NCBI GenBank assembly: GCA_015680685.1
Contig: MNCI01004338.1
Span: 10,316-74,315, forward strand
Direction of reading: 5' to 3'
DNA from: Gnetum montanum
Lineage: Eukaryota; Streptophyta; Gnetopsida; Gnetales; Gnetaceae
DNA: 64,000 nucleotides
The notes under the pieces are model-generated. The model saw only the letters and a list, made by a program, of their open reading frames with translations. It was not told the DNA's origin and made no database searches. Made by a program: the position numbers and the translations under genes. This document shows, piece by piece, positions 36,233 through 46,100 of the stretch; the stretch's first letter is position 1, and each line of letters opens with the position of its first letter.

Positions 36233-36620
36233 GAAAGGCTAAGGTGTTTGAACCCAATCCTTGTGGTGTGTGTTGTGAAATCATTGCACAGATGGATTCT
36301 ATGTTAGCAGGGATGTCCTCTGTAACAGGAATGGATGCTAATGTTTGCGCTAAGGCTTCGCGATGAGCCGATGATGTCATGACCAAATCGTACAAGCTCA
36401 TGGTTGTGTTCTTTTGTTTGAGTGTTTGTTTCACCTAGGCCAGTGTAGCTACAAAGTCTGTGTTGTCTGCCGTTGTATTGGTTGCCTCTGTATGGGTTGA
36501 GGGCTTGGGCCTGGTTTGTTTAGGATGAGGGGTAGGGCCCCCAGTGTTCAGTTGTTGTATACTAGGTGTGTCCTTTGTTTCAGCTGTGGGTGTCATTCGT
36601 TGTTCGTTTGTCCTCTTCTG

Positions 36621-37079
36621 CTACCATTTGGTAGGCTTATCCGTGTTGTTGGCAAGGTTGACTCTTGAGGAAGGAGAGGTTGAGAAATTTCCTACGGTTG
36701 GGCTCAGGGTAAGTGAGGGGCCATTGCGTGGTGGCACTTTTATGAAAAATGAGAGTTTAGGAGGTGTTGTTGTTGTTTGACTAGCCTGTTGTGGCACCTT
36801 GATAACGAAAGGTTTCTTTGCTGTTGTTGTTGGTGCAACATGCCAGTTTAATGTCTTAGCGGACGACTGTGGTGGTACTTTAACCACAAAAGGTGTCATC
36901 GGTGCTTTAGGTGGCATTGAATCTTGCCAGTTTAATGTCTTAGCGGACGTGTGAGGTCGTGGTACCTTGACCACAAAAGATGTCATCGGTGCTATAGGTG
37001 ACACCTTGATGACGATGGGAGGCCCCTTACTCGTGGAGGTAGAGAGGATTGTTGCCTTACTGGGAGGCACATGGATCAC
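36621..37079 (-). pseudogene. gag-protease linker of element C with TPFVVKVP and SAKTLNW repeats
   Basis: The 152-codon open frame has five copies of a word like TPFVVKVP (PPIVIKVS, TSFVVKVP, TPFVVKVP, KPFVIKVP, LSFFIKVP) in a Pro/Thr/Ser-rich setting, and two copies of SAKTLNW. The DNA behind SAKTLNW (GCTAAGACATTAAACTGGCA) is the same motif as the 3' arrays. Function unknown. B has three related PF-I-V words at the same position. Confidence 0.6.
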
Positions 37080-37289
37080 AAAAGGTTACCACATAGGTTT
37101 AGGCTTACTATCTATGCCAATGGAGTTTATGACATAGGGGGCATTGTTTGTGCTGGGTTGATTCAGGGTGTTGATGTTCAGTTGGGCCCGTTCTATCATT
37201 GCTTGTAGATCATCCTTTAACGCACGACAGGTGTTAGTATTGTGACCAGACATTTGGTGGTAATGGCAGAATTGGTCTAACTTGAAATT

Positions 37290-38944
37290 TCATGGAACCA
37301 GGGGCTCATTTGGTGCTGCTAAGGTGGGGTTTCTCAGTAGCTCGCAGTACCTATCATGTCGGCGGCAAGCATTCTTTGTTACGTGTTTGTATTGGATTTT
37401 CCAGGCTCTAAGGAGTTGCTCTAGTAATTCCGAAGGTCGCGTAGGTAGCGGTGTATACTTAGAGCGATCTTTGCATTGAAAATTGGACCTTAAGGTGGCC
37501 CCTATTGTTGCAGGCAAGTTGGTACCAGTGTTTGTTGTTTTTGTGCTTGCGGCTACAGTTTCCATTGTTGTTTGTCCTTTGACAACATGTTGGTTCTTGT
37601 AAGCCACATAGGCAAGGTCATTGCTAGTTTGTGCAGCTTATTCAATGTTCTTGATCTGTGTGAACGCTTGGCTCAACGTTTGAGTGCTTAAGTAATATAG
37701 TTTTGACTTAATGAAGTCATTCACGGATCCCTTTAGAATCGTAAGCAAATACTTTTCAAGGATGGGCTCATGAAGTTCGTTAAGGGCTGCACTCCATTGT
37801 TCGATGAACTTTTGCACAGGCTCAAGCGGTGCTTGTTTCACCTGTATCAGACTATCTAGTGCGGCTTTAGGCTTGTGGTTGTACTTAAATCAGGTAACGA
37901 AATGATGTAACAGATCCTCCAGAGAGGATATGGAGTTATGAGGCAAGGCTCGGTACCAGTCTAAGGCTACACCCGTTAAGGACATAGCGAACACTTGCAA
38001 GATTGTGTGGGGCCAAGCTTGAAGCAATAGAGCTTCTGATCAAAACATGACTAAGTGAGCATTTGGATCTCCCTTTCCATTGTACTTGGTTAACTGGGGC
38101 AGTGTGGTTCCCTTGGGTAAAGCTAATGGTGGCACTGAAGAGCTAATTAGATCGTCATGATAGAAGTTTAGTACTTTAACTTGTTCAGTGTTTGTCATTT
38201 TGAGGTGCTTTACCTCTTCAACTAATGCTTGCATCATTGTTTGGCTTCTGCCCATTCTTGAGAGGTAGGCAGATTAGTTGGTTGGGGAGGTTGTTGGATT
38301 GTCACTTGTTGCTGTGGAGCGATGTTCAGAGTTGTGGTTGTGGGGTGTGGCATGTTGAAGTAAGTGGGTTGTTGAACAAGGGGTATGGTTCCTTGCCTAG
38401 CCACAAACTGGGAAGTGACACCCTGGATGTGCAAGGCTGATGTAGTGAAAGTGGCCCCATGTGTTTGCACATGCGGTATGTACTAGGTGGAGATGGGGGT
38501 GGGTAATCTCTGTTGGGATACTGGTGCTTGTGTGCTCATTGACACTTGGTGAGTGGCTATCTGTCCCATGCGAGGATGGATTGATGGATTCACGTAGGTA
38601 TGGCGACTGAGGGTGTGGTATGAATCCTCAAGTTCAGATTGTGCCTCGAAGTCATCTACATCATGTTGATTTTGGGGCTCCTCAGTGGGTCGCCGTGTGT
38701 TTTGGCCCCTTGCCAGAAGGAGCTGGGAGATGAGCCTATGATGAGGATCAGAAAGGGGGATGATGTCATATACAAAGAGGGAAAATTCATGACCTCCCAT
38801 GTATATGTGCTCAAAGTTTCGTTTTGCCTCCTGTTCTGTGTGCTCAATAGGAAGGTTGGCCTGAATCTTCACACAAATGTAGTTATACTGTTCTTGTGTG
38901 GGGACTATGAAGGCACGTGCGCTGGAGTTTTGGGATGATTCCAT
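37290..38944 (-). pseudogene. gag: gag of element C
   Basis: The ATG is at 38944 (MESSQ). The first open part runs to 38483 with EQYNYICVKIQANLPIEH, GGHEFSLFVYDIIPLS and SQLLLARGQ, all shared with B. The Retrotrans_gag core follows in broken frames: MMQALVEEVKHLKMTNTEQ at about 38245, KYNGKGDPNAHLVMF (about 38050), LEPVQKFIEQWSAALNELHE (37841-37780) and NDFIKSKLYYL. The 37607-37290 part covers the post-core region up to HDRYCELLRNPTLAAPNEP, as in B. Several stops interrupt it, but fewer than in B. Confidence 0.85.
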
Positions 38945-39294
38945 GGTGATGTGTGATGGGGCAGCGTATGAGCTAGCTAACAAGTGCCAAGTGTGTTTCG
39001 GGCTAAGTGTGCAGAGTGTCTGGCATGTGAACACTAAAAATTTTTCTAAGTGTCCAGCGTGTATAGCGTAAACTGGAGAAAATTTGGCTAAGTATGAAAT
39101 TATGAACTGTAGTCATACGCGGATGGCGAACTCAGGTAAGAGGAATTCATCCCGAAATTGTTATGTTGTGTGTATTGTATACCTTGGACAAGGTGATCCA
39201 TGTTGGTGGCTATTAGTACTTAGACCGGTTTGAAGTAGGTGCGAATCACAGCGAATTCGGCTTTGAAATGGGCTCGTTTTGTGTGTTTTTGTTG

Positions 39295-39410
39295 AAAAAA
39301 CACTGTAGCAGTACTGTAGCAGCGTAAAGTACTGTAGCAGCGTAGACACTGTAGCAGCGTAGACACTGTAGCAGCGTAAACACTATAGCAGTGTAAACAC
39401 TGTGTTTGAA
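39295..39410 (-). repeat. ACTGTAGCAGCGTAGAC tandem repeat in the C leader
   Basis: About six units of 17-19 bp (plus-strand reading CACTGTAGCAGCGTAGA or GTAAA) lie between the primer site and gag. The CAGCGTA core is shared with the arrays of the A LTR and the B leader, although the units differ. Confidence 0.8.
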
Positions 39411-39455
39411 CAAGTAACGTGATCAGCGTTTCAATTAAACAAAAAACAAGTCAGG

Positions 39456-39472
39456 CCCTCCTTCTAGCGCCA
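39456..39472 (-). promoter_or_regulatory. Primer-binding site of element C
   Basis: Minus-strand TGGCGCTAGAAGGAGGG is separated from the LTR end at 39478 by 5 nt. It is identical to the site in element A. Confidence 0.8.
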
Positions 39473-39477
39473 TTTTC

Positions 39478-40691
39478 TGTACCATCCGAAATCGTCGGTC
39501 TCTGGTTGGAATGAAACAGAGACCAGGAGATCCCCGGACGAGCACAGAAGGCCCTACCTTCGCTTGAGGGCAAGCTGGAATTAATGAAGGTAGAGTACCT
39601 TGAGTGGTCTGCACGCGTATCAGGCAAGGATTTCCCTGAACATACACCGATGTGCTATATGCTGGGTTATACGTAAACGACGTAACTGAGGTAAAACAAA
39701 GCGTAAACAGCGTAACTGGTGTAAACAGAGCGTAAACGTACGAGGGCATAAATAGTAAACATGCAACAATTAATGAAAAACTATAATAGATTCCAGGAAG
39801 AAAATGCAGAAATATTGTTGCAAAGTGAGAGTTACAATGCACTGGTCTAACGCAGTTGTGGCTTTCACACAAGGTAGAAGAATAGCCCTGATGGATGCAG
39901 GGATGATTGTGTGCTGGTTCAAACTGTAGGCACAGCGTAGAAGCTGTATGCTCAGCGTACAGGGTTGAGGTCCAGCGTACAAGGTTCTCTACTCTGGTTC
40001 TTAACGTCTCTGTTTTTCTCTCCGGTTTGCTCCAAATTGCCGACCCCGATCTAATGAAAAATTAGGGTTTTTATACAGGTTTGGTCGTTAGACTCGGTTT
40101 GGGTGACATGTGGCGCATTGACCAGGTGCGAAAGAATAAAATTTACAAGTGTACATGTTACATTTGCTGGGCGTATACGTTGTGGATGCTGGGCGTATAT
40201 GTTGTGGATGCTGTGTTCATGAGTTGATACCTTGTACCAAGTCTTGCTTTGCAGTGTTGTCTCCATGCCGTCTTCAGGGATTGCATGCCAGGCGTATACA
40301 TCAATCGTACCTGCTGAGCGTACATGTGAGGCGTGTACGCTGGGAAATATGAACTTGAGCGTATACGCTAGGCGTATATGCTGGGCGTATACGCTGAGAA
40401 TGTAAACTTGAGCATATATGCTGAGAATGTAAACTTGAGCATATACACTGGGCGTATACGCTGAGAATGTATACTTAGTGAAAACTAAGTATCTTGATCT
40501 CCGAAGTTGCCATGTTTGATACCAGATGTCACCACGGTCGTTTGTGGGTCCTAGGGACCTTCTTCTTGTTGAGTTCGACTCCGCTTGAAACTATCTATGG
40601 GGCCCTCAAGCTTCAGTCATGTTGGGGAGCATCATGACTTAGATCGATTCTTGTTGGAGAAGTACTAAGCTTAGAATTTTATGGTGTTTCA
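39478..40691 (-). repeat. 5' LTR of element C (right copy)
   Basis: The LTR is 1214 bp and is highly similar to the left copy across its length apart from the GCGTATACGC array at 40160-40470. TATA-like TATAAAAA (minus) is near 40068-40076. High similarity fits C being the youngest insertion of the nest. Confidence 0.92.
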
Positions 40692-40696
40692 CCTCG

Positions 40697-41105
40697 AGAC
40701 ATCCAATTCAGCTATTGCATCCATTCTTTGCCAAAAACGAGAAGGTGGAATCGAGATCCCCATATACTATTTAAGTCATGCCTTAATTGCCTACGAACAA
40801 TGATACAACGATGTGGAGAGATCATGTCTTGCCCTGGTCTTTTCCTTGAAGAAGTGACGACATTATCTCTTTCGTAACCAAGTCTATATCATTTGCAAAG
40901 ATAATGTGCTTCGAGCTATCACTAACAACATCTATGAATCAACTAGGATAGCTAGATGGAAAGCGATGATTGCTGAGTTTGACCTACGCTATGTAACTCA
41001 ATCCTCCACTAAAGGTCAAGCAGTAGTCAATCAATTGACTACTTCACCAACACAAGATCAAGCGACAATCAATCCCGAATTCCCTAATGAAAGCGTTAAC
41101 AACAT
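40697..41105 (+). pseudogene. pol: RNase H of element B (after the C insertion)
   Basis: RNase H removes RNA from the RNA-DNA hybrid. The frame continues from RT across element C: ETSNSAIASILCQKREGG, IPIYYLSHAL, YNDVERSCLALVFSLKK, then RHYLFRNQVYIICKDNVL and RIARWKAMIAEFDLRYV. These are the usual conserved blocks of Ty3/gypsy RNase H, including the LxK-RHY word. Stops at about 40800 and 40856 lie within it. Confidence 0.85.
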
Positions 41106-41109
41106 CAAC

Positions 41110-41540
41110 ACTGTGCTTGATAACTACGATGTAATCCTTTACTTTGATGGAGCTTCAACTACCTGAGGAGGAAGTGTTACAGCCATCATAACGTATCCCT
41201 CTAGAGAAATTTGACCCTTTGCCTATCGACTAACCTTCCCTTGTACCAACAACATGGCAGAGTATGAAAGTCTTCTTAGAGGTCTTATAGCAGCACTAAC
41301 TTTGGGAATCACACGTCTGGTAGTTCGAGGTGACTCACTGTTAGTAATCAATCAAGTCATAGAGGTTTACGCATGCAAGGCTTCTCATTTGCAACCATAC
41401 TATGACCTGACTAAACACTTGCTAAAATAATTGATCAATGTAGATGTGTAACATATTCCTAGGAATGAAAATACCATCGTCGATGCACTTGCTACACCAG
41501 CCTTAAACATGACACCTGAGATGTTCCATGGATTACCTAG
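41110..41540 (+). pseudogene. pol: Second, archaeal-type RNase H of element B
   Basis: A second RNase H domain follows the first. YFDGASTT opens it (catalytic Asp), NNMAEYESLLRGLIAAL carries the catalytic Glu, VVRGDSLLVINQV the next Asp, and HIPRNENTIVDALA the last Asp. This arrangement (aRNH after the ordinary RNase H) is known from the Tat lineage of plant Ty3/gypsy elements, so it supports the lineage call. Stops at about 41164, 41209 and 41428 break it. Confidence 0.85.
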
Positions 41541-41599
41541 TTCCATAACAAATTGTGCCAAACCTATAACCGATGCTCTCGATGAAATACCCATACTCC

Positions 41600-42543
41600 A
41601 TGTGTGGCCAATAGTAACATTTGCCAAAAGCACGGTAACCTAATACATGTGCCACCTAATGAGTTGCATATTGCACAAATCACATGGCCATTCCAAAGAT
41701 GGGGATTAGACATCATTGGGCCGATAACACCACCATCTTCAGTAGGACATAGCTTCATCATCACCGCAACCAAATATTTCACAAAATGGGTAGAAGCTAT
41801 TCCCCTTAGGAAAACCATGTCTAACCATGTTTGCAATTTCATATTAGAAAACATCGTGACCCGTTTTGGTATCCTGATGACCATAGTCACCGATAATGGG
41901 CCGCAGTTCAACAGTACGGATACTAAAAGCTTCTACAAAAGCCTAGGTATTAAACACTCATTCTCATCACCATATTACCCATAGAGCAATGGCCAAGCAG
42001 AGTCTACGAACAACATGGTTATCATGGTGCTCAAAAAGATGTTGAATCAAAGCAAGAGACGATGGCATGAGTAGTTAATCTATGCATTATGGACATACCG
42101 AACAACACATCGAACAACCACAGGTAAGACGCCATATAGCCTTGTATATGGGTCTGAAGCTATGGTACCTTTGGAGTTTACAGGTTTCCTCATTGCAGAT
42201 AACGTTCTCTAGCCTCCTCGATGAAAGCCAAAACAATGAGCTACACATTGCTGACCTTGACTTGGTGGAAGAAGAAAGGGTATGAGCGCTTGATCAAATC
42301 AAATGGTATCAGAAACAACAACGGTGATGACATCAACATAATCCACATAAGGGTCCGATCAAGGAAGGTGACTTAGTTCTTAAGGCGGTCTGCGAACACT
42401 TGGATAAATTCTCAGCTAACTGGGAAGGGCCTTACTTAGTTGCCAAGGCATACGATAACAGGGCATTCAAACTCGCCGACATGGATAGAAACGAGTTTGC
42501 TAATCTTACGAATCACATGTACCTGAAACCATACTATGTCTGA
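41600..42543 (+). pseudogene. pol: Integrase of element B, N-terminal part deleted
   Basis: Integrase joins element DNA to the host. ICQKHGN marks the end of the zinc-binding part, but its first half appears deleted, with a frame change at about 41600. The catalytic core has GLDIIGPI (Asp, 41709-41711), IVTDNGPQF (Asp, about 41890) and NGQAESTN (Glu codon at 42000-42002), so the D,D-E residues are kept. [14 protein letters not shown] and FSANWEGPYLVAK (a GPY-like block) follow. No chromodomain is seen. The frame ends at TGA 42541. Several stops lie within it. Confidence 0.88.
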
Positions 42544-42556
42544 TGAGCTGAAGGTA

Positions 42557-42860
42557 CGCTACGGTCCTAGCATCATGACCTAAAACTGATACCACAGAAC
42601 AGTCTTGTAGCTATGACTTAAAACTAGCACCATAGAACATCCTGGTGTCATGACAGTAAACTGACACCATAGAGCTCTATTTGGTATGATACTAAATTGC
42701 CACGCTTGTCCACTAGAGTTCCCTAAGACTATAAACTACCTTGCCTTTCATAGTCCACTATGACTATAAACTAGCACTGCATCGTCTGCTACAATAATAA
42801 ACTGACAATGTCCAAAGGATTATGACATGAAACTAATCCAAAACAATCCGCTAAGACTAC
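42557..42860 (+). repeat. 3' repeat array of element B
   Basis: About eight loose units of 35-45 bp have cores such as CATGACCTAAAACTGATACC, CATGACAGTAAACTGACACC and ACTATGACTATAAACTAGC. It starts right after the integrase stop. The same order is seen in element C. Confidence 0.8.
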
Positions 42861-44086
42861 AAATTGGTGACATCATCAACAAACTAGCGTTATTTGAAAA
42901 GAAATGCTGCTGCAGTCGGCTGCATGTGCTCACCAAAAATCTATCGCATGATTTGTCACATAGACCTGGATGAAACTGATGCTGTTCAAGATTTTGTTTG
43001 CCTTGAAACTCCACATGATGTCTCCATTCCATTGGCTACATTCAAGTTTAAAGTGTTTAGCTAGCTGAATCATTTGTGGTTTTCTTGTCCCCTTTGGAGT
43101 TGTATTTGTAGGATGACATGCTTGAGGCATTCATGCACAGATGCACTTCATCATGACGATAGGGTATCACATTCTTCCTGACACATGTAACTGGGTTAAT
43201 CAATCCATTCATAATTACATGCCTGACTCCTAATACATTCCCTATTCACCATCATGCCCCCTTATCCTATTCAATTACATCCCCTAGATACACTGTATCC
43301 TACTCACCCAAAGCTCTTGATACACTATTGTACACTGTGATTCTCTAAGCAGTTGCAATGCAAAACACAATACATGGTACATGATACAAATGCAAGCGCA
43401 TGAGCATGAGCATAGAACTGAAAGAAAGATCTTTCAAAAAGACCAAAAAGAACACAAAAAGGAAACAAAAAAAAAGAAAAAAGAAAACAAACATAAACAA
43501 AAAGAAAAAAAGAAAAGAAAAGAAGAAACAAAAAGAAAAATAAAAAGAACAAAAAGGTCAAAGAGAAAAATGCCCAAAAAAGGTCTTCATGACCCTATTG
43601 ACATCATGGACTAAAGACCATTGGCTCTTCTCATACAAGCCCCAAGCGAGAAGGTAATTATCTTGGGAAAACACTCGTGTCTCAAATGATCATGTTGCAC
43701 ATCATCACGTAGCTTTGGTTGTTTACAACGGGCTTCCTTAAACATGACACAAGGGTTTTGTTTCTCCAAAGAACGCACCTCCTATGCCTTGGCTCCAAGT
43801 CTGCTATACATGGGCTATTGACAAGGACCAAAAACTGGCTTGTTCACATGAGAGCACTCCTCTCCCACATTTCCAACAACAATCATGATCCTTGATCACA
43901 TTCCTAATTCCCCTTGTTACAATCAATCCCCTTGCATTTTGAACTACAATTGTCCCAATCCCATGTACTTTTGAACACAGGGCGATGACATCCAGCCATG
44001 GGTCGATGGATAATGCATGGTACTGTGTCGATCGTGGTGTTTTGTACTTCTTTGTCGACACCTCTTAGGTGAATTCCTCTAGACAT
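42861..44086 (+). other. 3' noncoding region of element B with an A/G-rich tract
   Basis: No gene is present. 43418-43580 is an almost pure A/G tract (AAAAAGAAAAAAGAAAAC-like words), matching the one in C. Blocks around it are shared with C in sequence and order: the AAGCGAGAAGG area before it in C and CTTCATGACCC-like words after it. Confidence 0.65.
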
Positions 44087-44103
44087 CAACAAAGAGGGGT
44101 AAA
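44087..44103 (+). promoter_or_regulatory. Polypurine tract of element B
   Basis: CAACAAAGAGGGGTAAA lies directly before the 3' LTR start TGAAACACC at 44104. Confidence 0.88.
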
Positions 44104-45648
44104 TGAAACACCCAAAATTTTGGCCTAACACTTCAAAATGAGAACAACTCGGAGCTATTTGTGCTTTTTGGGAACACAAATTTGGTTAAGGCATGAACTC
44201 ACACTAGCAGCATGAGTAACTCAAAATAGCCCCAAAACAGCCCCAAAACAATGTTAACATGATCTGATTTCGAGGGTACAACTCACCCTCAAGGTCCATT
44301 AATGATTTCTCCGAGTTTTGGCCTCCAAAACTTCAGATTTCAGCTCCAAAAATGTTCATTTTCATTGCTTAGGCCCAGGTCATGCTGGCAATGTGAGTCC
44401 AGCGTGAGTAACTCAAAATAGCCCCAAAACAACCTCAAAACAGTGTTAAAATGGCCCAATTTCAAGGGTAAAATGCCCCCTTGAGGTCCACTAATGATTG
44501 CTCTAGATCCTAGCCCTCAAAATTCTAATTTCAGGTCCAAAAATACACTATTTTTAGCACTCATGCTGAGGTCACATTGGAGTCATGCCTAGCTCACGCT
44601 GGCAGTGTGAGTCTAGCGTGAGTTGCCAAAATGACCTGGATCAAGGCACAAAAAGGCTCAGATTTAGCATGCAAGTTGTCCCCAAGGTCAGGCAACAGTT
44701 ACACTTGAAAGATAGATCTCAAAGATCAATATTTGGTGTGAAATGTACCATCCCAGCTTGCTGATGCCAGGGTCATGCTAAGGTCATGCCCAGCTCACAC
44801 TGGTAGCGTGAGCCTAAGTAAAAGCACTCTAGACACACACTGAGGACATGCTAGAATAAGATCAACTCACGCTGGTAGCCTTGATGAAGCAAAAACATCT
44901 CAAACAGCCATAGGGCCACTCATGTCAGCACCCGGCAGTAGCTAGTTCATGGATCGAGAAGTTCCAAGTGAGCCAGAATCAAGATCTCTTGTTGTATACT
45001 ATCATTTTATTGTAAATTTGCAAAATTTGTGAGCTTGTCAAGCTCTTACACTTCAAATTATATGCATGAGCGTAATGTAAATCAATACAAATTGTAAGAT
45101 ACAGTGTATCTAATCTAGAACGTAGTCTGCCTACATACATCCAGTTCACACAAAGCTGTACATCGAACACCTATCACACGATCCGTTTTTCTCTCATCTC
45201 ACAACCATTGACCTCATTCACAAATCCTACTCCCGAGCTTAGAAAAATGTATAAATACCCTATTTATTGATATAAATGAGGTTGGCAATTTGGAGAAAGG
45301 AAACCAGCAATCTTGAGCCTGGATGCACGTGATCCCCAATGCTTGCAAACACCTCACATCAGAGCTTAACGTTTGACTTGCAATCTAGACATGCAACTAT
45401 GTTTTGACCGGTGCACATCTTGTTAATTAATACAACATAGTTTCATTTTTTCCTTTTGTTGATTTGCATGCATAGGCCATAACATACGCTCAGGGAAGTC
45501 CCTGGTTGATTTGCATGCAGACCATCCAATCACTCTACCTTCTTTTTTCTAGCTTGCCCTCTACAAAGGTAGGGTTAGCTGTATCTCTCTGGAGATCTTT
45601 TAGCATTCATTTTCCTCCAGCCTTACACCAACGATTTCGGATGGAACA
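44104..45648 (+). repeat. 3' LTR of element B
   Basis: The LTR is 1545 bp. It matches the 5' copy along its length except for a deletion of roughly 130 bp near 45455, where the 5' copy has about 20480-20610. TATA box TATAAATA is at 45250-45257. Visible substitutions between the copies show that B is not recent. Confidence 0.92.
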
Positions 45649-46100
45649 CATGGGTTCTCCGAGGAAAGGCTAATGTACCACATCATAGATGGGCTTCGTA
45701 ATGAAACAAGGGAGACCCTAGGGATGTATGCCCCATGTCAACTATATGAGCTATGAACCCAGCAATTCCAAGAGCTTATTAAGCAAGTAGCAATAGAAGA
45801 AGGAGAAATGGCTAAATGGGAGAATATTGAAAGCTCTCAACGGGACCAAAATCTCAAATTAGGAAAGGTCCATAATCATGAAGAGGAGAAATTAGCTTAC
45901 CTCAAGGAGGTGGAATCATCTTTGCTGATACTACAATCACTAGATGAAATTTAGACAAAGATCAATAAGATGATGGAATGGATACATGAAAAATGTGGAG
46001 AATATGTCAACACTATTAAAGGTAGAACCATGATGAACCAAGAATCAAGACAGAACACCCTTAGACAATCGGAAAGAAGGGTTTAAGAGAATAAGAACTC
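45649..46100 (+). pseudogene. gag: gag of element F, part 2 (after the B insertion)
   Basis: This continues the F gag frame after the CATGG duplication. FSEERLMYHIIDGLRNETRE is the usual late gag block, then a stop, then QQFQELIKQVAIEEGEMAKW and a coiled-coil-like Glu/Lys-rich stretch (EEEKLAYLKEVESSLL). Stops at about 45759, 45952 and 46084 break it. The sequence after 46100 is Pro/Ser/His-rich in broken frames, as gag C-termini often are. Confidence 0.7.

Larger units (their letters stand above)
32675..40691 (-). mobile_element. Element C: gag-protease-only Tat-like retrotransposon
   Basis: The LTRs at 32675-33914 and 39478-40691 have the target duplication CCTCG (32670-32674 and 40692-40696), inserted within RT/RNase H of B in the opposite direction. 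Minus-strand order: LTR, primer site, leader, gag, linker, protease, 3' repeat array, A/G-rich tract, polypurine tract, LTR. RT, RNase H and integrase are missing: protease is joined within about 150 bp to sequence homologous to B's post-integrase region. It shares LTR ends, primer site, gag start and 3' region with B, so it is a deletion derivative that would need a partner for pol. Confidence 0.92.
19128..45648 (+). mobile_element. Element B: Tat-like Ty3/gypsy retrotransposon with an antisense spliced gene
   Basis: The LTRs at 19128-20805 and 44104-45648 have the target duplication CATGG (19123-19127 and 45649-45653). Without nested C, B is about 18.5 kb, very large for Ty3/gypsy and in the range of Ogre-type Tat elements. 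Order: LTR, primer site, repeat-rich leader, gag, linker, protease, a 6.2 kb block with an antisense gene, RT, RNase H, archaeal-type RNase H, integrase, 3' repeat array, A/G-rich tract, polypurine tract, LTR. All coding parts have stops or frameshifts. Confidence 0.93.

Noticed and set aside
39295-39410. The regular 17-19 bp repeat, considered as a CRISPR-like array
   Set aside because: Units are tandem without spacers, in a plant retroelement leader.
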